A stretch of 64,000 nt of DNA, taken from Cryptomeria japonica (Eukaryota > Streptophyta > Pinopsida > Cupressales > Cupressaceae). A model generated the notes under the pieces. That model did not search any database, had not been told where the DNA came from, and was given only the letters and a program-made list of their open reading frames with translations. The translations under genes were made by a program, and so were the position numbers. Below, piece after piece: positions 45,386 through 56,328 of the stretch (the stretch's first letter is position 1; every line of letters begins with the position of its first letter). Location of the stretch: NCBI RefSeq assembly GCF_030272615.1, contig NC_081407.1:263112574-263176573 (forward strand), written 5' to 3'.

Positions 45386-46319
45386 CTAGAAGAATTGGGC
45401 TTCACTGGATGGAAATGTTGGCAAGATCAACATTGGCACACACCTTGAGGGGTGATGGACTAATGGAGGAAAGATGTATTTTGGATATTGAGATTTTGAG
45501 AGAGGGAAGGCTATGGATTTTGGGACATAAGGGCCCAAAACGGATGAAGAAGGTGGTGGAGAAATAGACTTGGAAGGTTTGGATGGAGGAATAGCAATTT
45601 TAGATGCCAATTTTGATGTTTCTTTAGGCTTTTGTGCTTCAAGGAGCCGCTTAGGGATCCACATGGTTTTTGATTTTTCATGCTTTTGTGGTTCCTTGGA
45701 GTGCATTGCTTTCACAAGGGATTTAGGAACCCATATAGATTTTGACTTTTGTTTTTGAGCAATGGGCCTTTGTGACCTTTTGGATTTTTCTTTTTCTTTA
45801 TAGATCATATTGTTCTTTGTTTTGACATGTCGATTATATTGGACATGTTGATCTTTGAATACATGTGGATTTTTAGACTTATGACTTTTATGCTTGGCAT
45901 CCAAATTTCTTGGAGGGGGAAAGGAATGCATGGATGGATATGAATGAAATGGAGTTCTTTTGGATTGATGAAATTTACTCAAGACTGTGTGCTTTTTCTG
46001 ACCTTTTATAGAGGAGGAAGGGATATAAGGACCTAAGATGGATGGAAGGTATGATGGGGAAGGGATATGTTTTGATTTTGATGGAGGGATACCAACATCT
46101 TGAGAGTGAGTAGACATGAGCCTTAATATTTTCTTTAACATGAAGGGATGCTTGCTTATGGAGATCTACTCCTTTTCCTTTATGAATATCTTGACTTGTA
46201 GGATACTCTTTTCTTTGGGAAGAAGACGGAAGTCCATTCTGAGGTGGATATGATATGAGAGAAATAATGAGATCTTGAAGTGGATTGGATTTCACCAAAG
46301 TGAAAAACCCATTGTGCAT
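45386..46319 (-). pseudogene. C-terminal basic part of D sense frame, frameshifted
   Basis: Two overlapping frames continue the 46,292-48,259 frame: first the 46,319 frame (HNGFFTLVKSNPLQDLIISL to about 46,120), then the 46,141 frame (251 codons, to 45,386). The second is strongly basic and holds two kinds of internal repeat: KSKSIWVPKSLV and KSKTMWIPKRLL (about 45,660-45,760), and YLPSILGPYIPSSS and SSSVLGPYVPKS (about 45,540-46,060). I recognise no domain. A nucleic-acid-binding role would fit the charge, but that is a guess. Two frameshifts in about 200 bp show that it is decayed. Confidence 0.6.
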
Positions 46320-48259
46320 GTCGAGGGTTCATGAACATCTTGCACTGACACGTTAAAATCATGAGGGGGATTAGGATCATGAGGGGAACTAGGATTGTGT
46401 AGTGGACGTGGTTCAATGACAAGCTCTTCAAGAGATGGAATGGGAGAAATAATGGGATCATCAAAAGAAACGTGATCTTGGAGTGTGTATGGAGGATTAA
46501 GACAAGGATCTTGTGGAGGATTTAAAGGAATAATTTGATCTTGACAAGGAGGAAGATCATTGGAATCCTCTGTAAAGGTGCTTTTCTCTTGACTTTTAAT
46601 GGGATCATCAGAAAAGATGGAAGGGATATCTTGATCTTTCTTAGGAAGTGGAATGTCAATGGGATTTGAAAGGACATTTTTTTGATGAAATGGAAGGGGA
46701 TTGTTTGGGATTGGATGGACTGGGATATTTTGATCTTGCTCGGGGAATGGAGTGTCAATAGGACTTTGGATAGGATGGACAAGAATAGGGGAATCATCAT
46801 GAGTGTCTGGGAAGATGGGGTCCTGGTCAACAATTGGATGGGATGATAAGGTTTCAAGATCTTGATCTTCATCTATTTCAAGATGTGTTTCTTCATGCTC
46901 TAAATTATCCTCTTGACATGAGGTTGGACTTTGGATATGCATGGGGGATTCTAACAAGGAATCAATGTTTTGGCATGAAGGAAATGCACTTTGAACATTT
47001 GTGATGGATTCTAGCAAGGAATCAATGCTTGAACATGAGGAAGAGGGACTTTGAATGGTGTCCTCTAAAACAGGTAATGGCAATAAAGTGCATGGTGGCA
47101 TTGGGTCTTGTATTTCTGAAACATGACAAGGATGTGCATCATGAATTGGATTATCGTGGCAATCAATTATGGATAGCTCTTGGATAATTTTATCCTTGGG
47201 TGTATTGTTTGATGAGGACAACATAGAAGGTTCTTGGGAAACTTCTAAAGGTGTAGGGATAGATGCCACTAGAGAGTCAATTTGTTTGTGGGGGGATGAG
47301 GCATTGCTAGACATAAGTGTATTATCTTGATCTTCCTCAAAGAACTCACTTGGTAGTTTCCTTAAGATCCTTGCAATAAAGCCACCTTTCTTTCAAGGTT
47401 TTGACATAGTTGTATCTGGAATTTGAACTTGTTTGGCAAGAATTTGGTCCTGTTTTGATGTCATGTTTTGATTTTGAACTAGATGTTGATCAAATTGGTT
47501 TGACATGTTCAAAATTTGGCTTGGTGCATGTTGCAACCTTTGTTTTTGAATGTTTGGTTGTGGTTGTTGACATTGATATGTTGATTGAACTTGTTGATAT
47601 TCCACCATTGGTTGAACTATTTGTTGACATTGTATAGTTGGTTGGACATATTGTTGAAATTGGACCATTGGTTGTGTTGGTTGTATATGTTGGACAATTG
47701 GTTGTGTCTGTTGGAAATGTTGAACAACTAGTTGAACCATTGGTTGTGATGGTTGAAAATGTGATTGATAGTAAACACCTTCTTGTTCTTGTTGTGGAGG
47801 CACATAATGTTGAAATTGTTGTTGTCTCTTTTCTTGAAATTGTTTCATCATCTCTATTTGTGAGAGGAGAGCTGGTATGTCTGATCGTTCAAGAAGAGAT
47901 CTTACATCAATTGGCTCAATCTTTGGATTTCGACCTGGAAATTTTCAAAACATTTTGGACATTTGTGATCTATTCTTCTCAATGTTTTTCACTCTTTGTT
48001 CCAAAATCTCATTTTCTTGAGCTAGTTTCTCGTCTAATTTTTGTATTTGGAGATTTGTTTCATCATAAAAAGTTTGATTGATATTGCCTTGTTGTTGGGT
48101 TGGATATAATTGTGATTGCCTTGGATTAAAATTTGATTGCATTGTCGGTTGATATGTCAAACTTTGTTGCATCATTGGTGCTTGGAACCTTGTTTCAATA
48201 GACATGTCACTATGCAATGCAACTAATGGGATTGACAAATGCAACCTAAAGGATGACAA
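46292..48259 (-). pseudogene. D sense frame: coiled coil, Gln-rich, acidic Pro/Asp-rich; function unknown
   Basis: A single frame of 656 codons interrupted only by TGA at 47,942-47,944 and 47,390-47,392, each consistent with an original CGA. Parts in order: a start region (an internal Met at about 48,205 may be the real start), a heptad stretch QKLDEKLAQENEILEQRVKN (about 47,970-48,030), RSLLERSDIPALLSQIEMMK (about 47,850-47,910), a Gln-rich repeat with TQPMVQ and IQPTQP (47,480-47,840), a short conserved-looking block GGFIARILRKLPSEFFEEDQ (about 47,325-47,385), and a long acidic Pro/Ser/Asp-rich part with repeated IDSLLES (about 46,960-47,020). It lies on the element sense strand where gag would be, but I see no capsid or zinc-knuckle motif. 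It may be a highly altered gag or an accessory protein. Confidence 0.65.
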
Positions 48260-50214
48260 TGCAACTTAATGTTTTTGTTGTTTTTCAAGATTTTGACAAG
48301 CTCATGAATGCAATTCTAAAAATGAGACCCTTAGGAAATTGAAATTATGTCTAGACCTCAAAGGACAAAAGGACCAAGTGACAAAAGGACAAAATGACAA
48401 TGTCTCCCCTATATTCTTGGATACTAAGCTAGGTTTGACCAAATGACATTGATGACAAAAGGACAAAAGTTTGACAAGGTCTAGACTTCCTAACAATAAC
48501 TTAGGGTTTATCAAAGATTTGCATTACTCAAGTATGAAAAAACCTAGTTTTGACACTATATGCAAAGGGACAATTACTATGAAAATGACCTAAGCTTAAT
48601 GAAGAGACCTAGGGTATGCAAATGTGACCTAATGTTATGAGGACAAAGATGCAAATGCAAATGTATGACAATGTCAACCTAAGACAAAACCTAAGGTTGA
48701 ATTATGAAGTGGTATTACTCTAATGCAAGAGGACACATGCAAATGGATGACCCTTATTGATATACAAAGGTGTATGACCTAGGTGAAACCTAACCTTGGT
48801 ACTTGAGAATGACTTTGCAAAATGAAAACCTAGGATGAACCTAATGTTGGACATGCAATATGACACCTAAGTGAGGACCTAATAATGACATGCAAGGGGA
48901 CACCTAAATGAGAACCTAATAAGGACATGCAAATGGACACCTAAATGAAATGGACCAAGTGGAATGCAAGAATGATGCTCTAAGCCCTAAGTATGGACAA
49001 TGGAGGACCTAAATCTAAGTGACATGAATGTTGAGACAAGATATTGAAAAATGTTTGACAACCATGTTTGAAGGTGTTTTGAACTTTGTTGAATGAAATA
49101 CTCTTGTGTTTAACCTTGTTTTAAATCAATTTGTCTTGTTTTTGAAATGAGACACAACTCAACTTTTGAGAAGCAAAGAAGACAAGATACTTCAACTTAG
49201 ACTCAAGACAATCATGCTCATTCACACATTTCTTATGGATGGCAAGGATAGTAGGTACTTGAGAGGTAGACTCGTTATGAGATTCAAGGAGAATACATAG
49301 ATGCTTGACCCCACGGGCTCCCCTCCACGACACTCACTTCTTAGGGCAGCCAAGCATCAGTCCCCATGGAAATCTCCCCATGGCAAACTTAGTATCTCTT
49401 CCAAGTATCCGAACTTGTCCTTCTCAAGCAACTAGAAGGATTTTTGGCCTCTAAATACAAGGTGTTTAGTAAGGATTTATGTTAAGCATTACTCCTTGGT
49501 GTTACGCAAGCATGATTGAGACACAGGCCCACCAAGATACCAAACAAATGTAGTTGTGCAAGCATGATTTAGACCATGAGGCCCTACTTAGATGCTGATA
49601 TGAGAAAGAGTCCAAGGGTCATCACTTCCCAAGTAACTACAATTCCCACGTAACCCTTCCTTCAAAGCTTTTGCTCATCAGGTATTTATTTATAGTGAGT
49701 TAGAATGCCAAGGTATTCTAGCCGTACTCACTTTGGGTCATTCCCTTCTCACGATTGTCACTTGCTTGCAAAAGCAAATGGTCAAGAAGGCAGGCCCTCT
49801 AAAGGTGACACACAATCAAAAACATGAGCATGGTATCGAAGATCTGGATTTCTGATCACCCTAAGAAGGATGAGAGGATACTCTCCTACTCCAATGTCAA
49901 ACTCAACAATAAAAGAAAACATACATTCATTCCATCCTATTTAGAAATCATACTAGGTGCCTAAATATTAATTGCAAACACAAAGTTTAATTGTAATCCA
50001 AGGCAACTTGCAAAACCCAAGTCAGAAGTTTGATATGTTTATTCTTTGACTATCAAACCTACATAAAACATGTTGGTAGTTTCATTTGTTGTCTTTGTCA
50101 TGCGTAATGCCAAGGTGCTGCACAAAGAATCAGTACCATAAAACCAAAAAGCAGAAACAACATGCAAAACAAACCAATTTGCAAGTAAAAACACTACCTT
50201 TTTACCTTTGTTTC

Positions 50215-50360
50215 TGGACTTACACAGGCGCAAAATGCTTGACACAGGTGCAGAATGATGCAACACAGGCACAGTTCCCTTTGACATAGGTGCAGAAGTC
50301 TTCAACATAGGCACAAAATGCTTGACAGAGGCACATAAGCCTCCTACACAGGCACATAAG
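50215..50360. repeat. Minisatellite in D leader, ACACAGGCGCAAAATGCTTG type
   Basis: About seven units of 20-22 bp such as GACACAGGTGCAGAATGATG and GACATAGGTGCAGAAGTCTTC close to the primer site. Confidence 0.8.
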
Positions 50361-50449
50361 TGCCCAGAAAGGCCTCCATTACCCTGTTTCTTGGGTTTTT
50401 CACCTGCAAATCATCTCAAAGGCACTCAAAAACATGGTTAGGGGGTTAG

Positions 50450-50467
50450 TTCACATCAGGTTCACCA
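50450..50467 (-). promoter_or_regulatory. D candidate primer binding site
   Basis: Minus strand TGGTGAACCTGATGTGAA, starting 5 nt inside the LTR end. It starts with the TGG needed to pair with a tRNA CCA end. I could not match it to a particular tRNA, so it is tentative. Confidence 0.45.
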
Positions 50468-50472
50468 ATTAA

Positions 50473-51905
50473 TGTAGCTAGGAAATCAGAAATCATCACA
50501 ACAAATAGCAAATTGGACTAGTTCAATCACGAAAACTCAATGCAATGATAAATCCTAAACACACTCAATGAAAACATAAAAACAAGACATTCAAGATTAA
50601 AAACTAAGCAAACCAAATGTAGATTTGAATGTCTCCTTCATGTGGCTCCATTGTCCTTCTTTCTTCTTCAAATAACTTTGTTTGTGGATCTCACCTTCAA
50701 GTGCATAAACCTAATGTGAAAGCAAGATTGACAAGTAACGCAAGAATACTAGAAGCATGATTGATTTGACCAAGGGCCAGGGACTTTGATTGAAGAAATT
50801 CATCTAATTAATAGAAAAATTAGAGAAAAGATCAAATTAGCATGAAAGTGATTCGAATGGAAATTCAAATCAGGAATAGCAAAATTATGACAAGTGTATG
50901 AGAAATTGCTATGCAAGGATTTATGACGATTTATGACAATTTATGACAAATTGCTATGCAAGGATTTATGACAAGATTTCAAAATAGAAATAGACATTTA
51001 GGAATTTAGGAGAAATTATAAAATTAGGTTAGAAATGATGACTTGGAAATTAGGAATTAGGAGAAATTAGGTAAATTAATTAATAATTTGTCATTTATTA
51101 ACTAATTCACAAAAAGAGGAATAATTAGTTAGCCAATTAAATAAACATTTAATTGTGACACAAAGAATTAGGATAAATAAATAAGTTATTAATCCTAGAG
51201 GGAGAAATGACAAACAAGGTTAAATGATTAAATCATGAAACCCTAGAAGATGAATTAGCAATGCAAGGACAACAATTAGATCTTGATGTAAGATTGATTT
51301 GATGTCAATTCTATCACGATTTTGAATTGATAAATGACCAATGTGATAAATGATTTGATTGAGAAATGCACCGATTGACAAGGAACAATGACTAATTGAT
51401 CCAAATTGACATGATTGAGAAAGACAACAATCGATGGCAAATCGATCGTGAAATGATAAAATTGACAAGATGACAAGGATCGATGACAAAATAGATTGCA
51501 AAATGACAAGATTGAAAATGACCACTATCGATGACAAATCGATCGCAAGATGACAAGATTGAAAATGACAACGATCGATGACAAATCGATCGCAAAATGA
51601 CAAGATTGAAAAGAGGACAAAACCCTAATTAGGATTGACGATGTCCAAAATGATGACAAATGAGCACACAGATTGATGCGACAGAATAAGATTGACCAAA
51701 ATCATGACTGAAGATTGTTGTCGACAAGACCAAATTCGAAAGTGAGATGAATGAAGAATGCAGAAGGACTCGATGCTCGCAAATGATAAAAACCAAGTAC
51801 GCAACATAGGAGAAATGTTAATGTGACACAAAAACCCTAAAATAAGGCAATGCGCAAATGTTAAAGTATGACTCCGCAAGTGTTGACCATTTTTGGACGT
51901 CTACA
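50473..51905 (-). repeat. D LTR copy 4 (5' LTR, 1,433 bp)
   Basis: TGTAGCTAGGAAATC...TTTTTGGACGTCTACA, followed by the target duplicate ACTAC. It has the same internal GATCGATGACAAATCGATCG array (51,420-51,605). Confidence 0.93.
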
Positions 51906-51910
51906 ACTAC

Positions 51911-52640
51911 CTCTCTCCAATACACGTGGTATATTTTCTTCTGATAACATACTTCTTGTTGCATCCAAGATAGTTATGTTTTTCCTTTCAATGACTCCAT
52001 TCTTTTGTGGTGTCTGGGGTGCTAATCACTATCTTCTGATTCCATTCACTTCACATAATGCATTAAATTTCTTAGATGTAAATTCTCCTCCTTGATTTGA
52101 TATCAAACATTTGATTTTTTTACCAGTTTCATTCTCTACCATTGCTTTCAACAATTTGAAATTTTCAAGTGCTTCTGATTTATTCTCTGAGAAAAGGAAC
52201 CCAACACATTCTAGAGTAGTCATCAATGATTAGCATGAAATATCTATCACCTTGCAAACTTTTAGTTCTAGCTGGACCACATAAATCAATATGAATTAAG
52301 TCAAGAGCATTATTTGATTTTTCTAGAATACTTTTAAAATTAGCTCTAACTTGTTTTCCAAATTGACATTCCTTACATATTGTATTGTGAGGTTTGACAA
52401 TTTTAGGTAAATCTCTAACTGCCTTAGTAGTACTGATTTTTACCATGCAATCAAAATTTACATGACAGAGTCTCTTATGCCATAGCCAACTTTCATCAAT
52501 ATGTGCAATCAGGCATGTCTTTTCACTATTATTCAAATCAAAGATATTACCTCTAGTTTGATTACTGGTTGCAATTTCCAAACCAGTTCTATTCATGATT
52601 TTGTATTTTCCATTTTTGAATTGTAACTAAAATCCTTTCT
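51911..52640 (-). pseudogene. Copia B integrase, N-terminal part
   Basis: The pre-integrase SWLWHKRLCHVNFDCMVKI (about 52,430-52,490) keeps the zinc His residues, and NTICKECQFGKQVRANFKSI (about 52,330-52,385) supplies C-x2-C. The catalytic core then starts: LIHIDLCGPARTKSLQGDRY (about 52,240-52,300), IDDYSRMCWVPFLRE. A frame change near 52,190 leads to CLISNQGGEFTSKKF (about 52,070-52,115), where the catalytic Asp is Asn. It ends at the D insertion (51,906). It joins functionally to the sliver 35,874-35,923 and to 28,220-29,055. Confidence 0.88.
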
Positions 52641-53959
52641 CAACTAATTGACCAACACTCAAAAGATTATGCTTTAAACCTTCAAAATAGTAAACATTGT
52701 TAGTATTATGCTTACCATCAAGAGATATTGTACCTTTACCTTTGATCAAACAAGCTTTATCATATCCAAATCTCACTAAGCCTCCATTATATTCCTAAAA
52801 GTTCAAGAATTTACTTTTATCACCAGTCATATGATGTGAGCATCCTGAATCAATAATCCATTCATCCTTCACTTCAACTTTAGCTACCAGGGCTTGCTCT
52901 ACCAGTTGAACAGTAGGTGTTGGTTGATCTTATGTTATAGCAACAAAAACCCATCCATTGTCTATTGGATCTTCATCAGAATCATCAGTCACTCTTTCAT
53001 CTTTATCTGTATTCTTCTTAAATTTATATCTCTGATATTCAGGGTTAGGCTTGTATGTTCTCCTAGCTTATTCTCTTAGTCTAGCATGTCTATCAAGGAA
53101 TCTAGAAGCCATATGACCAATATTATTATAGTTAAAGCATTTGAAGGGTGATTTACCTTCATACTTACTTCCAACTAGACCTTTAGGCATTTTCCTTGCA
53201 AATAGTGCTTCAAGTTCTTCAAGTTCTTCATTTTCTCTCCTGCTTTCCTCAAGTTCTCTTGCATAAAAGGATTTCCAATCAAATTTATCAAATGATGGTG
53301 CAGATGATGTTGATGCCTTAAAATCTAAATCTATCTTTACAGTAGCAACAGGACCAAATTCCTTAATTTCAAAAGCTGAAAGTTTTCCAATCAACGTATC
53401 CCTAGTTACTGATGTATTAGGCATTGTTCTTAACTCATTTATAGCAGTAACCTTCATTTTATATGTCGGTGGCAATCCTTTTAAAAATTTTGAAACAATT
53501 TCATCTTCACTTAAGGTTCCTCCACAATATTTAATACCCAAAACAATTTCATTTACTCTTTCCATTAAAGCAGAAATCGTTTCATCTTCTTCCATTTTCA
53601 GATTGTCATACCTAACCCAGAAGCTTTCAAGTTTTGCAATTTTGACTGTGGAATCTCCTTCATTCAATGTTTCCACATGATCCCAAATAGCTTTAGTAGT
53701 TGATCTATCTGATAATCCCATGATTTGTTGATCTATTAATGCGCTCAAAAGTGCTTCTCTTGCTGCAATCATTTTCTTCATCTTTAGCCAAGTTTGGTGG
53801 ATTAGGCTGACTGGTTGTAGAAGTTGTATAGCCATTCTTTGTAACATCCTAGATGTCATTTCCAATAGAATTTAGATGTGTCTCCATTCCGATCTTCCAT
53901 ATGCCATAGTTTGTTCCATCAAGTTTAGGACTGTCCTTCCTGAAATAGTTAGTAGACAT
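52641..53959 (-). pseudogene. Copia B gag and protease
   Basis: The gag ATG is complementary to 53,957-53,959. A TAG at the same Trp codon as in copy A occurs near 53,850. The frame 53,068-53,865 is open for 265 codons: QQIMGLSDRSTTKAIWDHVE (about 53,665-53,725), IVSKFLKGLPPTYKMKVTAI (about 53,450-53,505) and a zinc knuckle CFNYNNIGHMASRF (about 53,100-53,145) that has lost two of three Cys. The protease WIIDSGCSHHMTGDKSKF (about 52,810-52,865) keeps the DSG triad. Stops and small deletions lie between. Confidence 0.87.
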
Positions 53960-54002
53960 TGGATCTCCTCAAGCTGTTAAGCTTCTGCAAAAAGAAGACT
54001 AG

Positions 54003-54014
54003 GCTCTGATACCA
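54003..54014 (-). promoter_or_regulatory. Copia B primer binding site
   Basis: Minus strand TGGTATCAGAGC, exact initiator Met tRNA complement, two bases before the LTR. Confidence 0.93.
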
Positions 54015-54016
54015 AT

Positions 54017-54496
54017 TGTTAGGTCTTGAAGACAACTAAGAGGGGGGGGTGAATCAATTGTCTAACAAATTCAAACCAAAAACAATTTTACCAACTTAAT
54101 GCTTAATACTGATAAACTAGTCTTTAATGTCAGTAGATAGTTTTATCAATTAATTGTAATACCGGTAAAGATTAATGCATGAAACAAAAAGACAAAGTCA
54201 TCCACAACACATAACACCAATATTTGTATGTGGAAATCTTGTAAGGGGAAAAATCATGGTGGGAAACCTTACCCACAATCAAATGATACTACTGCAGATA
54301 GGATGTGTATACAAATGGGGTCTGCACATGTAGAAAGGCCAAGCACCTAGAGCTCATTGCTCAAACACAGTTAGGAGTCACACTAACTACAATTGGATGG
54401 TTAAATCCAATAAGGATGTACTGCTCAAATTAGCATCTTTCTATGTTGGATTCAGTATTGGTGTAGTTCTGATTGTCTTCACAAAAACCTTCCTTC
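54017..54496 (-). repeat. Copia B 5' LTR, truncated
   Basis: TGTTAGGTCTTGAAGACAAC to CACAAAAACCTTCCTTC, then it breaks off at a new LTR start. Only the primer-site half (~480 bp) is left. It has a run of eight or nine G near 54,040. Confidence 0.85.
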
Positions 54497-55527
54497 TATT
54501 AGGTCCTGGAGACAACTGAGAGGGGGGTGAATCAATTGTCTAATAAATTCAAACCAAAAACAACTTAACCAATTTAATGCTTAATACTGGTAAACCAATC
54601 TAATATGTTGGTAGATAGTTTTAACAGTAATTTGCAATACTGGTAAGGATTAATGCATGAAACAAAAGGACAATGTCATCCACAACACATTACACCAATA
54701 TTTGTATGTGGAAAGCCTGTAAGGGGAAAAACCACAGTGGGAAACCTTACCCACAATCAGATGATACTACTGCAGATAGTATGTGTACATAAATGGGGTC
54801 TGCACATGCAGAAAGGCCAAGCACCTAGAGCTCACTGCTTAAACACAAAATGGGAGTCACACTGACTATAATTGGATGGTTAAATCCAATAAGAATGTAC
54901 TGCTCAAAATAGCATCTTCATATGCTAGATTCAGTACCGGTGTAGTTTTGATTGTCTTCACAAAAACCCTCCTTCAATCTTCAAAAGATATTTGCATGTA
55001 TAGCTCTACTTATTCTCACATATACCTTCACACAATCCTTTTTTCGCATTCCACATTCGATCTTACATTTATACCCTACCTTAAGACCAATTCTACAAGA
55101 TTTTACAATAAAATTAATTTACATATCAATTAATACCCAATGCAATAACTAATTCAATATGTCAGTTTAATGCATTTACAACAATAATAAGTTATCTCCA
55201 TAGCGTGCCATGCGGATCTGGAAAATATAAACCTGTCGGTGTAACTTGGACCTATTTGTCGGTAACAACAAATATGCAAATGCTAATATAACAATAAACA
55301 AAACTCCAAGACAAAGTTTCCACACTATGTTTTCAACATAACCAAGTGTTTTCCATATCATTCCAAGTGGTGGTGATCATTATATCTTGCCGGTGTACTA
55401 GATACCGGTGACTGTGCATGAGTCATTTGCTTGCCAGTGAATGTTGCTGATTCTCCAAAGTGCTAGAGCTGATAAGTGTTTAGTAGGTGTTGACATCAAT
55501 GACAAAACCATACCAAAATACCAATAC
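54497..55527 (-). repeat. LTR of the A/B/E copia family, nearly complete, no internal region
   Basis: Starts TATTAGGTCCTGGAGACAAC (tip TGT changed to TAT) and runs to CATACCAAAATACCA at 55,527, where the final ACA is lost. It is 1,031 bp, the family length. Neither side carries coding sequence, so it is a solo-type LTR joined to B's partial LTR. Confidence 0.82.
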
Positions 55528-56112
55528 CTTCAACCTTCAAATGATGTCTACGTGTATAGCTCTGCTTATTCTTGCATATACCTTCACACAATTCTTTTTT
55601 GCATTTTTCATATGATCTTACAAATAAGATCTTACATTTATATCATAACCTAAGACCAATTTTAGTAGGTCAACTCTAAAGGATATTACAATAAAATCAA
55701 TTTACAAACAAAACAATGTCTGATGCAATAACTAATTCAACATGTCGGCTTGATGCATTTACAACAATAATAAGACATCTCCATAGCGTGTCGTGCTGAT
55801 CTGGAAAAGATAAACTTATCAATGTATATCTTGGACCTATTTGCCGGTAACAACAAATATGCAAATACGAAATATGCCAATGACCAAAACTCCGAGATGA
55901 AGTATCTAAATGATGTCTTCGACATAACCAGGTGTTTTCCATGCTATTCCAAGTGCTGGTGAACATTATATCTTGCTGGTGTACCAAATACTAGTGATTG
56001 TGCATAAGTTACTTACTTGCCGGTGAATGTTGTTGATTCTCCAAAGTGCCAGAGTTGATAAGTGTTTAGTAGGTGTTGACATCAATGATAAAACCATACC
56101 AAAATACAAACA
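55528..56112 (-). repeat. LTR fragment of the A/B/E copia family
   Basis: Begins mid-LTR (CTTCAACCTTCAAATGATGT) and continues to the LTR end ATACAAACA at 56,112. It duplicates the second half of the LTR just to its left (54,980-55,527). Confidence 0.82.
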
Positions 56113-56323
56113 AAATCTTGGTGTTATGTGGATGGATTTTATTCTATGACTATTGTTTATGCTTAGTTGGATTTACTTCTTTTATGATATTAATGTTTTG
56201 GGTTCCGGTATTAAACTTTAAATTTCTAACGGTTCATGTAATCTGTGATAACTGATTCACACCCCCCCTCTTAGTTGTCTTTCAGTTATTTGAACTATCT
56301 AACAAATTGAACCAAAATTAGTT
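56113..56323. other. Unassigned segment with an inverted LTR tip
   Basis: 211 bp of AT-rich sequence with no gene. At 56,254-56,283 GATTCACACCCCCCCTCTTA (then GTTGTCTTTC) is the reverse complement of the family's LTR tip (GAAAGACAACTAAGAGGGGG). Another LTR fragment is therefore present here on the opposite strand. Confidence 0.6.
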
Positions 56324-56328
56324 AATAA

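Larger units (their letters stand above)
48260..50472 (-). other. D 5' leader
   Basis: Between the sense frame and the right LTR. 48,590-48,980 has CACCTAAATGAGAACCTAATAAGGACATGC repeats of about 35 bp (three or so). 49,285-49,900 contains blocks shared with the G1 leader in the same order (GATGCTTGACCCCAC, GGGCAGCCAAGCA, ATTTATTTATAGTG, GGCAGGCCCTCTAAAGG, TGATCACCC). No gene is supported. Confidence 0.65.
35929..51905 (-). mobile_element. D: non-autonomous Tat-related LTR element with four LTRs
   Basis: 15,977 bp bounded by a perfect 5-bp duplication ACTAC (35,924-35,928 and 51,906-51,910) in copia B integrase. LTRs start TGTAG and end CTACA. Three LTRs stand in tandem at the left and one at the right. 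A purine-rich AAAGAGGGGCAAAA on the minus strand precedes each left LTR, so the left end is the 3' end and the element runs on the minus strand. Inside are a PMD frame on the plus strand (41,284-43,060), a T-rich repeat, a long Q/P-rich minus-strand frame (45,386-48,259) and a leader resembling that of G1. I see no RT, RNase H, integrase or protease. It therefore needs enzymes in trans. Confidence 0.88.

Noticed and set aside
47410-48081. Val-rich plus-strand frames of 75 and 147 codons.
   Set aside because: They are shadows of the Gln-rich D sense frame (CAA/CAG read as TTG/CTG on the other strand).
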